Made by a program: the position numbers and the translations under genes. A stretch of DNA of 64,000 nucleotides from SAR202 cluster bacterium (lineage in GTDB: Bacteria; Chloroflexota; Dehalococcoidia; UBA6926; VFHL01): positions 136,671 to 200,670 of the forward strand of contig VFHL01000006.1 in NCBI GenBank assembly GCA_009392005.1. Direction: 5' to 3'. Each line of letters starts with the position of its first letter. Position 1 is the stretch's first letter. Positions 29,184 to 39,004 of this stretch are shown piece by piece. Below the pieces are notes generated by a model, which was given only the letters and a program-made list of their open reading frames with translations, had not been told where the DNA came from and did not search any database.

Positions 29184-29631
29184 AGGGAATCGTAGATTCG
29201 CAACATCGCGTGAAGACTCGTCGCTTCAACTGCTCGACCGACCTCAACGCACGAGAAATCAAAACCCTTTTTGAATGCTTATACAATACACGATTTAATG
29301 GTGTCAAGCCTATACTTTTTGGATGAAAAAAAAGTATTCACATATCCATCACTACGACAACTAGACATAACAACCGGAGTTGGGGAAAGAAACGGGTCAG
29401 AAAGCTGGTACGCTTATAGACACAAATGCAAGTTGCTCGACGGCAAAGCCAAAGAAAAAAAACGCCTGCTCACATTTATGTATAAACGGTGGTATAGAAA
29501 AACAAGCGGAACAAATGAAACATTGCTTTCCACAAAACATGAATATCAATCGGAATAGATTTGATTCCAGCCTTCACTTTATGTTTTTGATTTTGGCATC
29601 ATTAAGTTGATCAGAATTTAGGAGACTAGAA
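29184..29631. other. intergenic region without a supported gene
   Basis: About 450 nt between the ACIII cluster and rdgB. The two plus-strand ORFs here (29271-29558 with a TTG start and 29380-29610) have no recognisable motif, overlap each other and are Lys/Ser-rich as expected of A-rich non-coding DNA. It probably carries divergent promoters. AGGAGA before rdgB is that gene's ribosome site. Confidence 0.6.
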
Positions 29632-30255
29632 ATGAAACTTTTGATAGCAACAACAAATATTGGCAAAATCCACGAGTTTGAGACGTTGTTAGAAAACACG
29701 GGCTACGCCATAACAACGCCATCAAAAGAAGGGATTAAAATCAATGTTGTGGAAAACGAGGAAACTTTTAAAGGTAATGCAAGACTTAAAGCTGAAGCCT
29801 TTTCTAACGCCACAGGCCTTCTTTCTCTCGCAGACGACTCTGGACTAGAAGTTGACGCACTTAATGGCGAACCAGGTGTAAGGACTGCTCGTTACGCTGG
29901 AGATGACGCTACCGATGTAGAGCGCCAAATATATTTATTAGAGAAGATGAAAACTGTACCAATTCCTCAGCGCGGGGCGACATTCCACTGTGTCATAGCA
30001 ATAGCCGAGGCCGGCCGGCCAACAACTTATGCAACAGGAAATGTTAGAGGTATAATATCAACAGATATAAAAGGGTCGAAAGGGTTCGGGTACGATCCAA
30101 TATTTTTCATACCGGAATTAAATAAACGCCTTTCTGAACTTTCCACACATGAAAAAAATGCGATCAGCCATCGGGGCATCGCGGCTCAATCCGCCAGGCT
30201 GCTGCTCCAAGGCAGGGAGCGACCCGACCCGAACAATCCAGAAAATGCGACATAG
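29632..30255 (+). CDS. rdgB: XTP/dITP diphosphatase (RdgB/HAM1 family)
   Basis: Hydrolyses deaminated purine nucleoside triphosphates (XTP, dITP, ITP) to monophosphates, keeping them out of DNA and RNA. It has the N-terminal IATTNIGKIHEF (canonical ATxNxGKxxE), LADDSGLEVDALNGEPGV near residue 68, the GFGYDPIFF loop near 145 and the SHRG C-terminal motif. The length of 207 residues is normal. AGGAGACT precedes the ATG. It is followed 9 nt later by moaA. Confidence 0.94.
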   Translation: MKLLIATTNIGKIHEFETLLENTGYAITTPSKEGIKINVVENEETFKGNARLKAEAFSNATGLLSLADDSGLEVDALNGEPGVRTARYAGDDATDVERQIYLLEKMKTVPIPQRGATFHCVIAIAEAGRPTTYATGNVRGIISTDIKGSKGFGYDPIFFIPELNKRLSELSTHEKNAISHRGIAAQSARLLLQGRERPDPNNPENAT

Positions 30256-30264
30256 GATATCGGC

Positions 30265-31281
30265 ATGAATGAACTAGTTACGGACCAGATGAAGCGGCCT
30301 GTACAGGATTTACGGATTTCAGTCACGGATAGATGCAACTTACGGTGTCCGTACTGCATGCCCGCTGAAATTTTTGGCGAACGGTATGAGTTTCTCAACA
30401 GAGAAGAACTATTGACGTTCGACGAAATTGAACATATTACAAATATATTCGTCAAGCTTGGCGTCACGAAAGTCCGCTTAACTGGTGGAGAACCACTTCT
30501 TAGAGCAAACATCGGGGATTTAATTACGGCCTTGGCAAACATTAAAGGTATAGATGATTTAACTCTTACAACCAATGGATTCCTTCTTGCCCAAAATGCC
30601 CAAGCATTAAAGGATGCGGGGCTGCAACGCATTACAGTAAGTCTGGATTCTTTAGATGACGCAACGTTCGCTCAAATGAATGGACGCGAGTATACAACCA
30701 CCAGAGTCTTAGAGGGTATAGCAGCGGCAGAAAAGGCTGGATTGAGCCCAATAAAAATTAATGTCGTCGTCCAAAAAGGTATCAACGAACACACCATTCT
30801 TGATATTGCACGCCATTTTAAAGGGACCGGGCATATCGTAAGATTCATCGAGTACATGGACGTTGGTAATCTTAATGGGTGGGATTTGAGTCAAGTTATG
30901 CCATCCCAAGAGATAATTACTCTCATAAACAGTGAAATGCCCCTAGAACCAGATTCACCAAACTACATTGGCGAAGTCGCGAAACGGTACCAATACGTTG
31001 ATGGAACCGGCGAAATTGGAGTCATTTCCTCTGTCAGCAATCCGTTTTGTGGTGATTGTAGTCGTGTTCGACTTTCCGCTGACGGCCAAATGTTTACATG
31101 TCTTTTTGCAAGTCGTGGCACAGATTTACGTGCTGTCATTCGAGACGCATCATCCGAGGCATCCTTAATTGAAAAGGTGGCTTCAACATGGCGGATCAGG
31201 ACAGATCGGTATTCAGAGGAGCGATCATCTTTAACTAAACCATTAGAGGAAAAAGTTGAGATGTACAAGATCGGAGGATAA
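30265..31281 (+). CDS. moaA: GTP 3',8-cyclase MoaA
   Basis: The first enzyme of molybdenum cofactor biosynthesis, a radical-SAM protein rearranging GTP. The N-terminal SAM cluster is C24-x3-C28-x2-C31 (CNLRCPYC). The C-terminal GTP-binding cluster is PFCGDCSR with a later CLF cysteine. The protein ends in the conserved Gly-Gly tail needed for activity. The length is 338 residues. It sits with a molybdate-type ABC system (modAB) downstream, a sensible Mo cofactor neighbourhood, though an SDR gene intervenes. Confidence 0.95.
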   Translation: MNELVTDQMKRPVQDLRISVTDRCNLRCPYCMPAEIFGERYEFLNREELLTFDEIEHITNIFVKLGVTKVRLTGGEPLLRANIGDLITALANIKGIDDLTLTTNGFLLAQNAQALKDAGLQRITVSLDSLDDATFAQMNGREYTTTRVLEGIAAAEKAGLSPIKINVVVQKGINEHTILDIARHFKGTGHIVRFIEYMDVGNLNGWDLSQVMPSQEIITLINSEMPLEPDSPNYIGEVAKRYQYVDGTGEIGVISSVSNPFCGDCSRVRLSADGQMFTCLFASRGTDLRAVIRDASSEASLIEKVASTWRIRTDRYSEERSSLTKPLEEKVEMYKIGG

Positions 31282-31343
31282 GCAGCTTCTGCTCTTCGCT
31301 CAATCAGGTCAGGTGACCAAATTATCGCTTAGGAGACTTCATT

Positions 31344-32159
31344 ATGGGTGAGTTAGACGGCAAAGTAGCAATCGTAACAGGAGCCGGGCGTTTACGAGGA
31401 ATCGGACGAGCTACAGCGGTTTCTCTAGCCAAACAAGGTGCCTCTATCGCAATTACTGGAACAGGAAGGGATCCCGCTAGTTTTCCCCCTGACGAGAAAG
31501 AAGTTGGATGGAAGGATGTTGAAAGTACAGCCGAACAAGTCGTGAATGAAGGTCAAGAAGCTTTACCCTTGGTTGGAGATGTGACAAACAGCTCCGACGT
31601 TGAGCGGATGGTCCAACAAACTTTAGATCGCTTCGGGCGAATCGATATACTCGTGAATAACGCAGCCTTCGCCCGTGGACCAGACCGCGTTCCAGTACAT
31701 GAATTGTCTGAAGAAATTTTCAGAAAAGTTGTCGATATAAAACTGATTGGTTCATTCCTATTCTCAAAAGCTGTCGGAACCCAACTTATGAAACAATCGA
31801 ACGGTGGGCGTATTGTGAACTTATCGTCAGTCGCCGGTAAAAGGGGCAGTGGGACCGCAGCCGCATACAATGTAGCGAATGCATCGGTGATCATGCTAGC
31901 TCAAAGCCTCGCAGACTGGCTGGCACCATACAATGTGACTTGTAATGCGGTTTGCCCAGGGCTCACAGATACGTCTCGGATGGATGATCTCGGATACCCA
32001 AGGGGCACCGCCTGGAACCAATCAACACAATCCAATCCGTTAGGAAGAGCTGCCACAGACGACGAAATAGCAGGAGTCATAGCGTTTCTTTGTTCAGATG
32101 CAGCATCCTACATATCAGGCCAAGCGATTAACGTGAACGGCGGATCTGTAACCTGGTAA
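31344..32159 (+). CDS. short-chain dehydrogenase/reductase-like protein lacking the catalytic lysine
   Basis: A classical-SDR fold, 271 residues. It has a nucleotide-binding TGAGRLRGIG loop (residues 12-21) with a small insertion, NNAAFA near 105-110, the active-site serine in NLSSVAGK (161/162) and Tyr175. The canonical YxxxK reads YNVAN, so Asn179 replaces the lysine that lowers the tyrosine pKa. The codon is clearly AAT. Either the enzyme uses a different proton relay or it has a non-redox role. AGGAGACTTC precedes the ATG. It lies between moaA and modA. Confidence 0.85.
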   Translation: MGELDGKVAIVTGAGRLRGIGRATAVSLAKQGASIAITGTGRDPASFPPDEKEVGWKDVESTAEQVVNEGQEALPLVGDVTNSSDVERMVQQTLDRFGRIDILVNNAAFARGPDRVPVHELSEEIFRKVVDIKLIGSFLFSKAVGTQLMKQSNGGRIVNLSSVAGKRGSGTAAAYNVANASVIMLAQSLADWLAPYNVTCNAVCPGLTDTSRMDDLGYPRGTAWNQSTQSNPLGRAATDDEIAGVIAFLCSDAASYISGQAINVNGGSVTW

Positions 32160-32190
32160 ACACTTCTTTTTCTAGAAGGATATTCACCCC

Positions 32191-33027
32191 ATGTTGACGC
32201 GTCGGCTAGCAATAATGGCGGTGCTAATTTATTGCTTTCTAATATCAAGTTGTTTAAGTAATGTCAGACAAAACACCACACCCCATATTGAATCCGACAC
32301 AAACCTAGTGATACTCGCGGCTTCCTCATTAACTGATGCCTTTACGGAATTGAAGAATCTATTCGAGGAAAAATATCCCCGAACAAATATATTGTTGAAT
32401 TTTGCTGGCACACCAACTCTTCTAACTCAATTGGATTTAAGCTCAAGTGCCGATCTATTTGCTTCTGCTGATGAATACCACATAAGCCTTGCACAAGAAA
32501 AAGGGATCATATTAGCGAGCAATACAACTAAATTCGCAACAAATAAATTAACGCTTATCACACCAGCCTCAAGTAAAGTGGTGAGAGAGCTCCATGACAT
32601 CAGCAATCCAAACACCAAAATCATTTTGGCTCTTAAAAACGTTCCGTTGGGTCGATATTCACATGCCAGTTTAGAGCTCATGGGCCACCTGAACAATTCG
32701 GATCTTGACTTCACCCGTAGAGTATTAAAAAACGTGGTATCTCAAGAAACGGCTGCAAGGCAAGTTCTAGCGAAAATCATGATCGGGGAAGCAGATGCGG
32801 GGATCGTATACATTACTGATGCGACAAAGAGACACCCAACGCATCTCAATATGATCATGATTCCAGACGAAGCAAATGTCACTGCTATATATTCGATCGG
32901 AATTGTTACGAATGCACGAAATCACAAAATTGACCACGCACAACAATTCATTGATTTTATCGTTTCCAATAAAGGTCAGGATATACTTAGACGTCATGGT
33001 TTTGGAAAAGTTCAACAAAATCAATAA
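32191..33027 (+). CDS. modA: molybdate/tungstate ABC transporter substrate-binding lipoprotein
   Basis: A 278-residue periplasmic-binding-protein-like lipoprotein (lipobox LISSC, Cys about 21). The ModA start of the mature domain is recognisable: LAASSLTDAFTELKNLFEE, then NFAGTPTLLTQL and SADLFASAD. The late EADAGIVYITDA segment is also typical. It captures molybdate or tungstate outside the membrane. It overlaps modB by 32 nt when modB starts at 32996. Confidence 0.9.
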   Translation: MLTRRLAIMAVLIYCFLISSCLSNVRQNTTPHIESDTNLVILAASSLTDAFTELKNLFEEKYPRTNILLNFAGTPTLLTQLDLSSSADLFASADEYHISLAQEKGIILASNTTKFATNKLTLITPASSKVVRELHDISNPNTKIILALKNVPLGRYSHASLELMGHLNNSDLDFTRRVLKNVVSQETAARQVLAKIMIGEADAGIVYITDATKRHPTHLNMIMIPDEANVTAIYSIGIVTNARNHKIDHAQQFIDFIVSNKGQDILRRHGFGKVQQNQ

Positions 33028-33835
33028 TCAGATTTTACCTACCGGCAAAGTGCTCACCCCATTGGGTTTTGCAATTGCGACGATATATATCCTTTTTATC
33101 ACATTGCCAATAATCGCTCTCGCGATCCGGGCGCTCGGCGGAGCTGATTTTATCCAACACATCACCGGACCAACTGCTGTGCAAGCATTGCGAATTTCAT
33201 TGTTAACGAGTGGGATTAGCATGCTGATAATAATTGGTTTAGGGTCACCATTCGCATTATTGTTAGCGAAAAACAATTCTCGCTTTTTAAAGACAATCGA
33301 CCTGATTGTAGAACTCCCAATAATTCTCCCACCAGTTGTAGCTGGAGTAGCCATGCTAATGGCATTCGGAAGAACTGGCTTGCTTGGTAACCCTTTAAAC
33401 AACATCGGCATCACTCTGCCATTTACGACGACCGCTGTAATCATGGCTCAAATATTCGTTTCTGCCCCGTTCTATATCCGAGCTGCAAAAATCGGATTTG
33501 CTTCTGTGCCAAAAGAGCTAGAAGAGATTTCTGAAACCCTCGGGGTTTCTCCATGGTCGACTTTTTGGAGAATAACCATACCGCTAGCATGGCCTGCTAT
33601 GGCTGGTGGCGCCGCTTTGGCTTGGGCACGCGCTATGTCTGAATTTGGTGCAACGATCATGTTCGCCGGCAACATGATTGGGCAAACCCAAACTTTACCA
33701 CTCGCCATTCTTAGCAGCCTTGAGAGCAATCTTGAAACAACCTTGGCAATTTCCTTACTGCTAGTAGGCGTTTCAATATCCATATTGATTCTGCTCAGTA
33801 CGCTAGTGGATACCACAAAACGAAATAATTCTTGA
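32996..33835 (+). CDS. modB: molybdate ABC transporter permease
   Basis: An ABC permease with about five to six transmembrane helices. The cytosolic EAA loop reads EEISETLGVSPWSTFWRITIPLAWP and the late ARAMSEFGATIMFAGN block is diagnostic of ModB/CysT-type permeases. The track start at 32876 lies far inside modA. An ATG at 32996 (MVLEKFNKI) gives a sensible 279-residue protein. No modC ATPase is adjacent; the next genes run in the opposite direction. Confidence 0.88.
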   Translation: MVLEKFNKINNQILPTGKVLTPLGFAIATIYILFITLPIIALAIRALGGADFIQHITGPTAVQALRISLLTSGISMLIIIGLGSPFALLLAKNNSRFLKTIDLIVELPIILPPVVAGVAMLMAFGRTGLLGNPLNNIGITLPFTTTAVIMAQIFVSAPFYIRAAKIGFASVPKELEEISETLGVSPWSTFWRITIPLAWPAMAGGAALAWARAMSEFGATIMFAGNMIGQTQTLPLAILSSLESNLETTLAISLLLVGVSISILILLSTLVDTTKRNNS

Positions 33836-33906
33836 TCAAGCGTTACGCAACCATCGCTTCGTCCGTCAACCTGGGCAAACACCTAACGATGTTTCCCTTA
33901 TCTAAT

Positions 33907-35799
33907 CTATGCCTTGATTTCTTCTGATTGCTCGCCTAACGATTTGGTGTCATCAAGAGAAGCGTAATTCATGGTATAAAGACGCGTATAAACACCTCCC
34001 TTTGCGAGGAGACTATTATGATCACCCATCTCCTGTATCTCCCCATTCTCGAGAACAATAATTTGATCAGCATTGCGAATTGTCGATAAACGGTGCGCGA
34101 TCACAATAGACGTCCTTCCTTTAAGCAATTCATTCAATGCATCTTGAATTAAGCGTTCTGTATGAGTATCAATGTTTCCTGTGGCTTCATCAAGAATTAG
34201 AATTCGTGGGTCTGCGAGCACCGCACGAGCAAAGCTTAATAACTGTCTTTGCCCCACGCTAAAATTCGCTCCTCGTTCACTCACCTCACCCTGATATTGG
34301 TCATCGAGCATCTCAATAAAATGATCAGCCCCGACTACACGGGCCGCCTGTTTCACCTCATCCAAACTCGCATCCGGACGCCCAAAAAGAATATTGTCCT
34401 CAACCGTACCTGAAAACAAAAAAGGATCTTGAAGAACGACGCCCATCTGCCGTGATATTGATATATGGGTCACGTCTCTCACATCTATCCCATCGATCGT
34501 GATATTACCTTGCGTTACATCATAAAGACGAGGCACCAAATTCACGAAACTCGTTTTACCAGCGCCAGTATGGCCAACGAGCGCAACTGTTTGGCCAGGC
34601 TGGATCGTTAGATCAATATCCTTCAAGATCGGTTGGCCAGGAACATATTCAAAAGTGACTTGATCAAATTTGATTTCTCCCGTGATTGTTGGCAATGGGT
34701 AGGCATCTTCCTTATCAACCACATCTGATTCCGCATCCATAAGCTCAAAAACTCGCACGCCACCTGCCATTGCGCGTTGAAGCTCTGAGTATTGCATAAT
34801 GATGTTACGTATCGGTTCGAAAAATCTTTGCGCATATAATAAAAAGGCCACTACCTCACCTGCTGAAGTATCGCCATTCAGTGCACGAAACCCACCAAAA
34901 ACCACAACCACACCAATCGCTATCGCAGAGTTGATTTCAACAACGGGCATCATTATTCCTGACAAGAACGCCGCACGAATATTCGCATCTAAATGTGAAC
35001 GGTTAATTTCATCAAACTCATCAATATTTCGTTCTTGACGTCGCATGCTCTGAATCGCCTTGGCACCGGAAACGTCTTCTTGAAGCGTCCCATTCACGTT
35101 TGCAATTGCTTGACGCACAGAAACAAAAGCATCACGAGCAAACCGCTGCCACACACTAACTATCAAAACCAGAATGGGGATCCCAACAAGAGTTGCAAAC
35201 GCTAACATCCAATCCATAGCGAACATGACAGCCACTATTCCGATCAAAGTTAACAACTGCGCAATCGTACCCACCAGCCCTTGAGTCATTACTTCTTGGA
35301 TTTGATTGACATCATTCGTGACCCGCGACATTATACGGCCAACTTGGCTACGATCCCAAAATCCCATTGAAAGAGTGTTAAGGTGCGCAAACAAATCATT
35401 GCGTAAAGTGCGAATTAAGCCTTGACCGACGCGAGCCATGTAATATATTTGCGCTCTGTTACCAATTGCCCCAAGTACAGCAATCACAAAGAATAAAGCT
35501 GAAATGAAGAACAAACCATCCAAATCGCCTGGGATAATATATCGGTCGATAGCTATTTGTATGAGCAAGGGGAATAAAACGCTAGCAAGGGTATACGCCA
35601 ACAAACCAGTTATTGCTACGAAACCTTCCCATTTATATGGTTTCAGGTACGGAAAAAGACGTCGCACCACGATATGCTCATACACATTCCCGTACTGCTC
35701 TTCGTCATCAAGGAATCGGTTGGCTGTACCAGCATGCCCGCCTCCAGCACCCGCCTGACGCCGCCAACTGCCACCACGCTTATTTCCGGTTTGCATCAA
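33907..35799 (-). CDS. ABC exporter half-transporter with catalytic Walker B (heterodimer subunit)
   Basis: A 630-residue type IV ABC exporter half: six-helix membrane domain (about 55-350) then a nucleotide-binding domain. Walker A is GHTGAGKTS and Walker B ends LILDEAT with the catalytic Glu. The signature is degenerate (FSVGQ instead of LSGGQ), and the H-loop is IAHRLST. Together with the neighbour this makes one consensus and one degenerate ATP site, as in TM287/288 or BmrCD. A Gly-rich N terminus (GGSWRRQAGAGGG) is unusual. Substrate unknown: drug, lipid or peptide. Confidence 0.92.
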   Translation of the reverse strand: MMQTGNKRGGSWRRQAGAGGGHAGTANRFLDDEEQYGNVYEHIVVRRLFPYLKPYKWEGFVAITGLLAYTLASVLFPLLIQIAIDRYIIPGDLDGLFFISALFFVIAVLGAIGNRAQIYYMARVGQGLIRTLRNDLFAHLNTLSMGFWDRSQVGRIMSRVTNDVNQIQEVMTQGLVGTIAQLLTLIGIVAVMFAMDWMLAFATLVGIPILVLIVSVWQRFARDAFVSVRQAIANVNGTLQEDVSGAKAIQSMRRQERNIDEFDEINRSHLDANIRAAFLSGIMMPVVEINSAIAIGVVVVFGGFRALNGDTSAGEVVAFLLYAQRFFEPIRNIIMQYSELQRAMAGGVRVFELMDAESDVVDKEDAYPLPTITGEIKFDQVTFEYVPGQPILKDIDLTIQPGQTVALVGHTGAGKTSFVNLVPRLYDVTQGNITIDGIDVRDVTHISISRQMGVVLQDPFLFSGTVEDNILFGRPDASLDEVKQAARVVGADHFIEMLDDQYQGEVSERGANFSVGQRQLLSFARAVLADPRILILDEATGNIDTHTERLIQDALNELLKGRTSIVIAHRLSTIRNADQIIVLENGEIQEMGDHNSLLAKGGVYTRLYTMNYASLDDTKSLGEQSEEIKA

Positions 35800-35832
35800 A
35801 ACTCATCTCCAGCCCGTCAAGACACGATTTTT

Positions 35833-37686
35833 TCATATCTGTAATATATTCTTAGAGGATTCAAGAGCTTCTTCTTGCTGACGAAGCTGCAACTCATATA
35901 TCTGCCGATACAAGCCTTCTTTTTCCAAAAGAACATCATGCGTTCCTTCTTGCACAATCACACCTTCATCCAGAACGACAATCTTGTCTGCTCGTTTCAA
36001 ATTCGCAAGGCGGTGGGCAATAATGAAGGTAGTGCGATCTTTCATTAGGTCCGTTAATGCTTGTTGAATAAGGTATTCCGTCTCCGTATCAACATTTGAA
36101 AGTGAATCATCTAATACCAAAATCCTTGGATCCAAGAGAAGCGTTCGTGCTATTGCAAGCCGCTGCTTTTGCCCGCCAGATAAGGTGATGCCTCTTTCGC
36201 CAACTTCCGTATCGTATCCATTCGGCAAGGTCATAATAAAATCATGCAGCCGCGCAGCTCGCATAACCCTCTCTATTTCCTCATCACTGGCACCATATTT
36301 TCCATATGCAACATTCTCCCGAATCGTTGCTGAAAAGAGGAATACGTCTTGTTGAACGGTACCAATATTTTGACGTAATGAATCCACTTCGACCGAACGA
36401 ATGTCAACTTCATCAATCAGCAAACGGCCAGAACTCACATCGTAAAAACGAGGGATCAGGCTTACAAGAGTAGTTTTCCCACTACCGGTGCTACCCAAGA
36501 GTGCTACAACCTGATTCGGATCAGCCTCGAGATTAATAGAAGTCAATGTAGAAGTCACTGAGTCATAGCTGAAATTCACATTTTCAAACCTAACTCGGCC
36601 TTTTATAGCCCCCATCGGCTTGGCATCAACTTGATCCGAAATCGTCGGCTCGGCATCAAGTACTTCAAAAATACGCTCACCTGCTGCTACCGAACGTGAT
36701 ACCAAATCTCCCAAAAAACCCAACATTCGAACCTGCTCAGTAAGCATTACGAGGTAGATAAATGCTTGGGTTAATTGGCCAGGCGTCATATTATCGTTAA
36801 TAATCTCACGCCCTCCATAGACCAAAATAGCACCCATCAAAAACCACACGGTTCCAGTCATAACCGCATTATTCGTTGATCTGATAGACGTCCCCAAAAT
36901 GCTGCGATCATAGACATACGTAGAACGATGCTGAAATTTAACATTCTCCGCCTCTTGGCGACCAAAGGAATGAACAATCTTCGCTCCCGCAAGATTTTCT
37001 TGCAAAACCACGGTCATCGCCGCTTGTCCCTCTTGAATCGTTAACCAAATAGGTCGAAGGCTGACACTTGTCTTAATCGCTCGATACCCAATGAATGGGA
37101 TCCCAACAAAAGCTATGAGCGCCAATGGAGGGCTGGTCAACCAAAGAAAAACAAGAATCGCAGTGAAAAATATTGCGGTTTGAAATGGGCGAGGTAGCCC
37201 AATGCTTGTCAACATACGAGCCGCTTCAACGTCGGCGGTTGCTCGTGACATTAGCTCCGCGGTCGGCATCTTGTCGTAAAACGCAAAGCTTTGTTTCTGA
37301 TATGCCTCATAAATATGATTCCTGACATCATATGCAACGCGCTGAGAAATCGACTGATTCAGAAAGGTCTGTGCAAAAGCAGCGACTCCACGTAGAATCC
37401 CAGCTGCGAGGAGACACAAAGCCGTGAGGAAAAGATAGTAAATAGTACCAGGTGTTGCCCAAGCATTTATCACTGGAATGTTCGTTTCATTCCCATTAAT
37501 GCTATCTACCGCCTGAGCCATAAACCACGGCATGATAAACATAAACGAAAGCATCGCAACTAAGGAGATTGCATTAAAAGAAACCAGCTTAATATGTGGC
37601 AACACGAACGCAATTAAGCGAATAATTATGCGCGAGTTATAAACAAACCCACGAGGTCGATCCGCGGCGCTACCACGACTAAACAT
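35833..37686 (-). CDS. ABC exporter half-transporter with degenerate Walker B (heterodimer subunit)
   Basis: A 617-residue partner of the preceding exporter half. Walker A is GSTGSGKTT, the signature is canonical (LSGGQKQR), and the H-loop is IIAHRLA. Walker B reads LVLDDSL, so Asp replaces the catalytic Glu. Its signature completes the active site of the other subunit while its own Walker B forms the inactive one. It is the upstream gene, with a 33-nt gap to the next. The start is ATG at 37686, with no strong Shine-Dalgarno. Confidence 0.92.
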   Translation of the reverse strand: MFSRGSAADRPRGFVYNSRIIIRLIAFVLPHIKLVSFNAISLVAMLSFMFIMPWFMAQAVDSINGNETNIPVINAWATPGTIYYLFLTALCLLAAGILRGVAAFAQTFLNQSISQRVAYDVRNHIYEAYQKQSFAFYDKMPTAELMSRATADVEAARMLTSIGLPRPFQTAIFFTAILVFLWLTSPPLALIAFVGIPFIGYRAIKTSVSLRPIWLTIQEGQAAMTVVLQENLAGAKIVHSFGRQEAENVKFQHRSTYVYDRSILGTSIRSTNNAVMTGTVWFLMGAILVYGGREIINDNMTPGQLTQAFIYLVMLTEQVRMLGFLGDLVSRSVAAGERIFEVLDAEPTISDQVDAKPMGAIKGRVRFENVNFSYDSVTSTLTSINLEADPNQVVALLGSTGSGKTTLVSLIPRFYDVSSGRLLIDEVDIRSVEVDSLRQNIGTVQQDVFLFSATIRENVAYGKYGASDEEIERVMRAARLHDFIMTLPNGYDTEVGERGITLSGGQKQRLAIARTLLLDPRILVLDDSLSNVDTETEYLIQQALTDLMKDRTTFIIAHRLANLKRADKIVVLDEGVIVQEGTHDVLLEKEGLYRQIYELQLRQQEEALESSKNILQI

Positions 37687-37884
37687 CGTGCAAGCCTACA
37701 AACATTAACCGGGAAACAATAACTTTCATTCAGAAGTTCCTATGGAATCCATAATCACCAAGTTATGACATCTTTTCAGACGACACTTACAAATCCCATT
37801 CTATATTGCTGGACATAACGACCGCAACTTGGGACAGATGCACAACAGCCTAGCGTGCCCAACAAAACAGCGGTACAAAAATAA

Positions 37885-37958
37885 TGGCTGGCCCGCCTGG
37901 ATTCGAACCAGGGTTAGAGGAGTCAAAGTCCACTGTCCTACCGCTAGACCACGGGCCA
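37885..37958 (-). tRNA. tRNA-Gln (anticodon TTG)
   Basis: On the minus strand the acceptor TGGCCCG pairs with CGGGCCA, followed by discriminator G and encoded CCA. The anticodon loop CTTTGAC gives TTG (Gln). The anticodon stem GTGGA/TCCTC has one T-T mismatch. The T-loop is TTCGAAT. The flanking intergenic DNA (37687-37884 and 37959-38073) shows nothing else I can support. Confidence 0.92.
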
Positions 37959-38073
37959 GTAAATGCCGACTTGAATAACTACTATTCGTGCAATCATTCA
38001 GGCAACCACATCATGCAGTCACAATACATCTGATGTCAATGCAGGAAAGATCTAGTTACCACTCAGTCAATAA

Positions 38074-38844
38074 TCAACGCCCTTTGAAAACAGGATCTCG
38101 TTTTTCAACAAATGACGTAATCGCCTCACGGTAATCTTCAGTGTCCCCCAAACCTGGCTGAGGATTACGTGATTGCCGTTCAGCAATATCATGACGAGCA
38201 TTATTACGAATTGCCTGCATTGTAGCCCTCACCGCCAACGGAGGTTGCAGAAGAATCCGTTCTGCCATTGCATTAGCAGATTCCAACAACTTTTCGTTTG
38301 AAACAACTTGATTCACAAGTCCAAAATGATGTGCAGTTTTCGCATCAATTGGCTCACCAGTAATTGCCATTTCTGTAGCAATCTTTGAAGGAATCCACTG
38401 AGTAATATTGGACCAAATCCCTCCCCCCGGAATACTTCTTCTAATCATGCTCATTGCGAAACGAGCATCTTCCGCCGCGATCACAACCGAACATTCTCCA
38501 GTCAGCCACAGTCCGAAACCATACGCATGGCCTTGCACCGCTCCAATAACCGGTTTGCCACTTGTAATTGGATCAAGAAACGGAGGCCCGACAACCCGGC
38601 GAGGCGCATCAACTTCAGTGTCAAGCCGTTCACGATAGTCTTGAACATCGCGACCCGCACAAAAACTCCGACCCGCTCCTGAGATTATTGCAACCCACAA
38701 ATTATCGTTAGCTTCAAAAGCATCTACTGCATCCGCGAACTCTTCTAACAACGTATCGTTCATGGCATTTAACTTTTCTGGTCGATTAAATGTCAAATCA
38801 AGGATATGATCTCTTTCCTCATACAAAATAGTTTCATATGTCAT
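38074..38844 (-). CDS. enoyl-CoA hydratase/isomerase family (crotonase) protein
   Basis: A 256-residue crotonase-fold protein. FNRPEKLNAMN, the oxyanion-hole segment GAGRSFCAGRD near residue 58-68 and VQGHAYGFGLWLTGECS near 105 are typical. After that the usual Glu region reads RRSIPGGGIWSNI, so the exact reaction (hydratase, isomerase, hydrolase) is uncertain. AAAGGGAG precedes the ATG at about 8 nt. No other beta-oxidation genes adjoin it. Confidence 0.85.
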   Translation of the reverse strand: MTYETILYEERDHILDLTFNRPEKLNAMNDTLLEEFADAVDAFEANDNLWVAIISGAGRSFCAGRDVQDYRERLDTEVDAPRRVVGPPFLDPITSGKPVIGAVQGHAYGFGLWLTGECSVVIAAEDARFAMSMIRRSIPGGGIWSNITQWIPSKIATEMAITGEPIDAKTAHHFGLVNQVVSNEKLLESANAMAERILLQPPLAVRATMQAIRNNARHDIAERQSRNPQPGLGDTEDYREAITSFVEKRDPVFKGR

Positions 38845-38966
38845 TGTTTCAGCTCCCTTTTTTTATTTCCCTGGAATTTTCCCATTTGGAACAAATATTT
38901 ATAAACGATATGCACAGAATTACACCCCAGTTTTCATAACAATTCGGACAGTATAGCCTGAATCTC

Positions 38967-38995
38967 TTGCATATACCTAATCACTTCGCTATGAT
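38967..38995 (+). promoter_or_regulatory. sigma70 promoter of groES-groEL
   Basis: TTGCAT, a 17-nt spacer and TATGAT. The predicted transcription start is at about 39002, just before the CIRCE operator, so repressor binding would occlude the initial transcribed region. Confidence 0.6.
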
Positions 38996-39004
38996 AAATG
39001 TCTG

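Noticed and set aside
29271-29610. Two overlapping plus-strand ORFs (95 and 76 aa) between the ACIII cluster and rdgB
   Set aside because: One starts at TTG, neither has a ribosome site or recognisable motif, they overlap in different frames, and the composition fits A-rich non-coding DNA.
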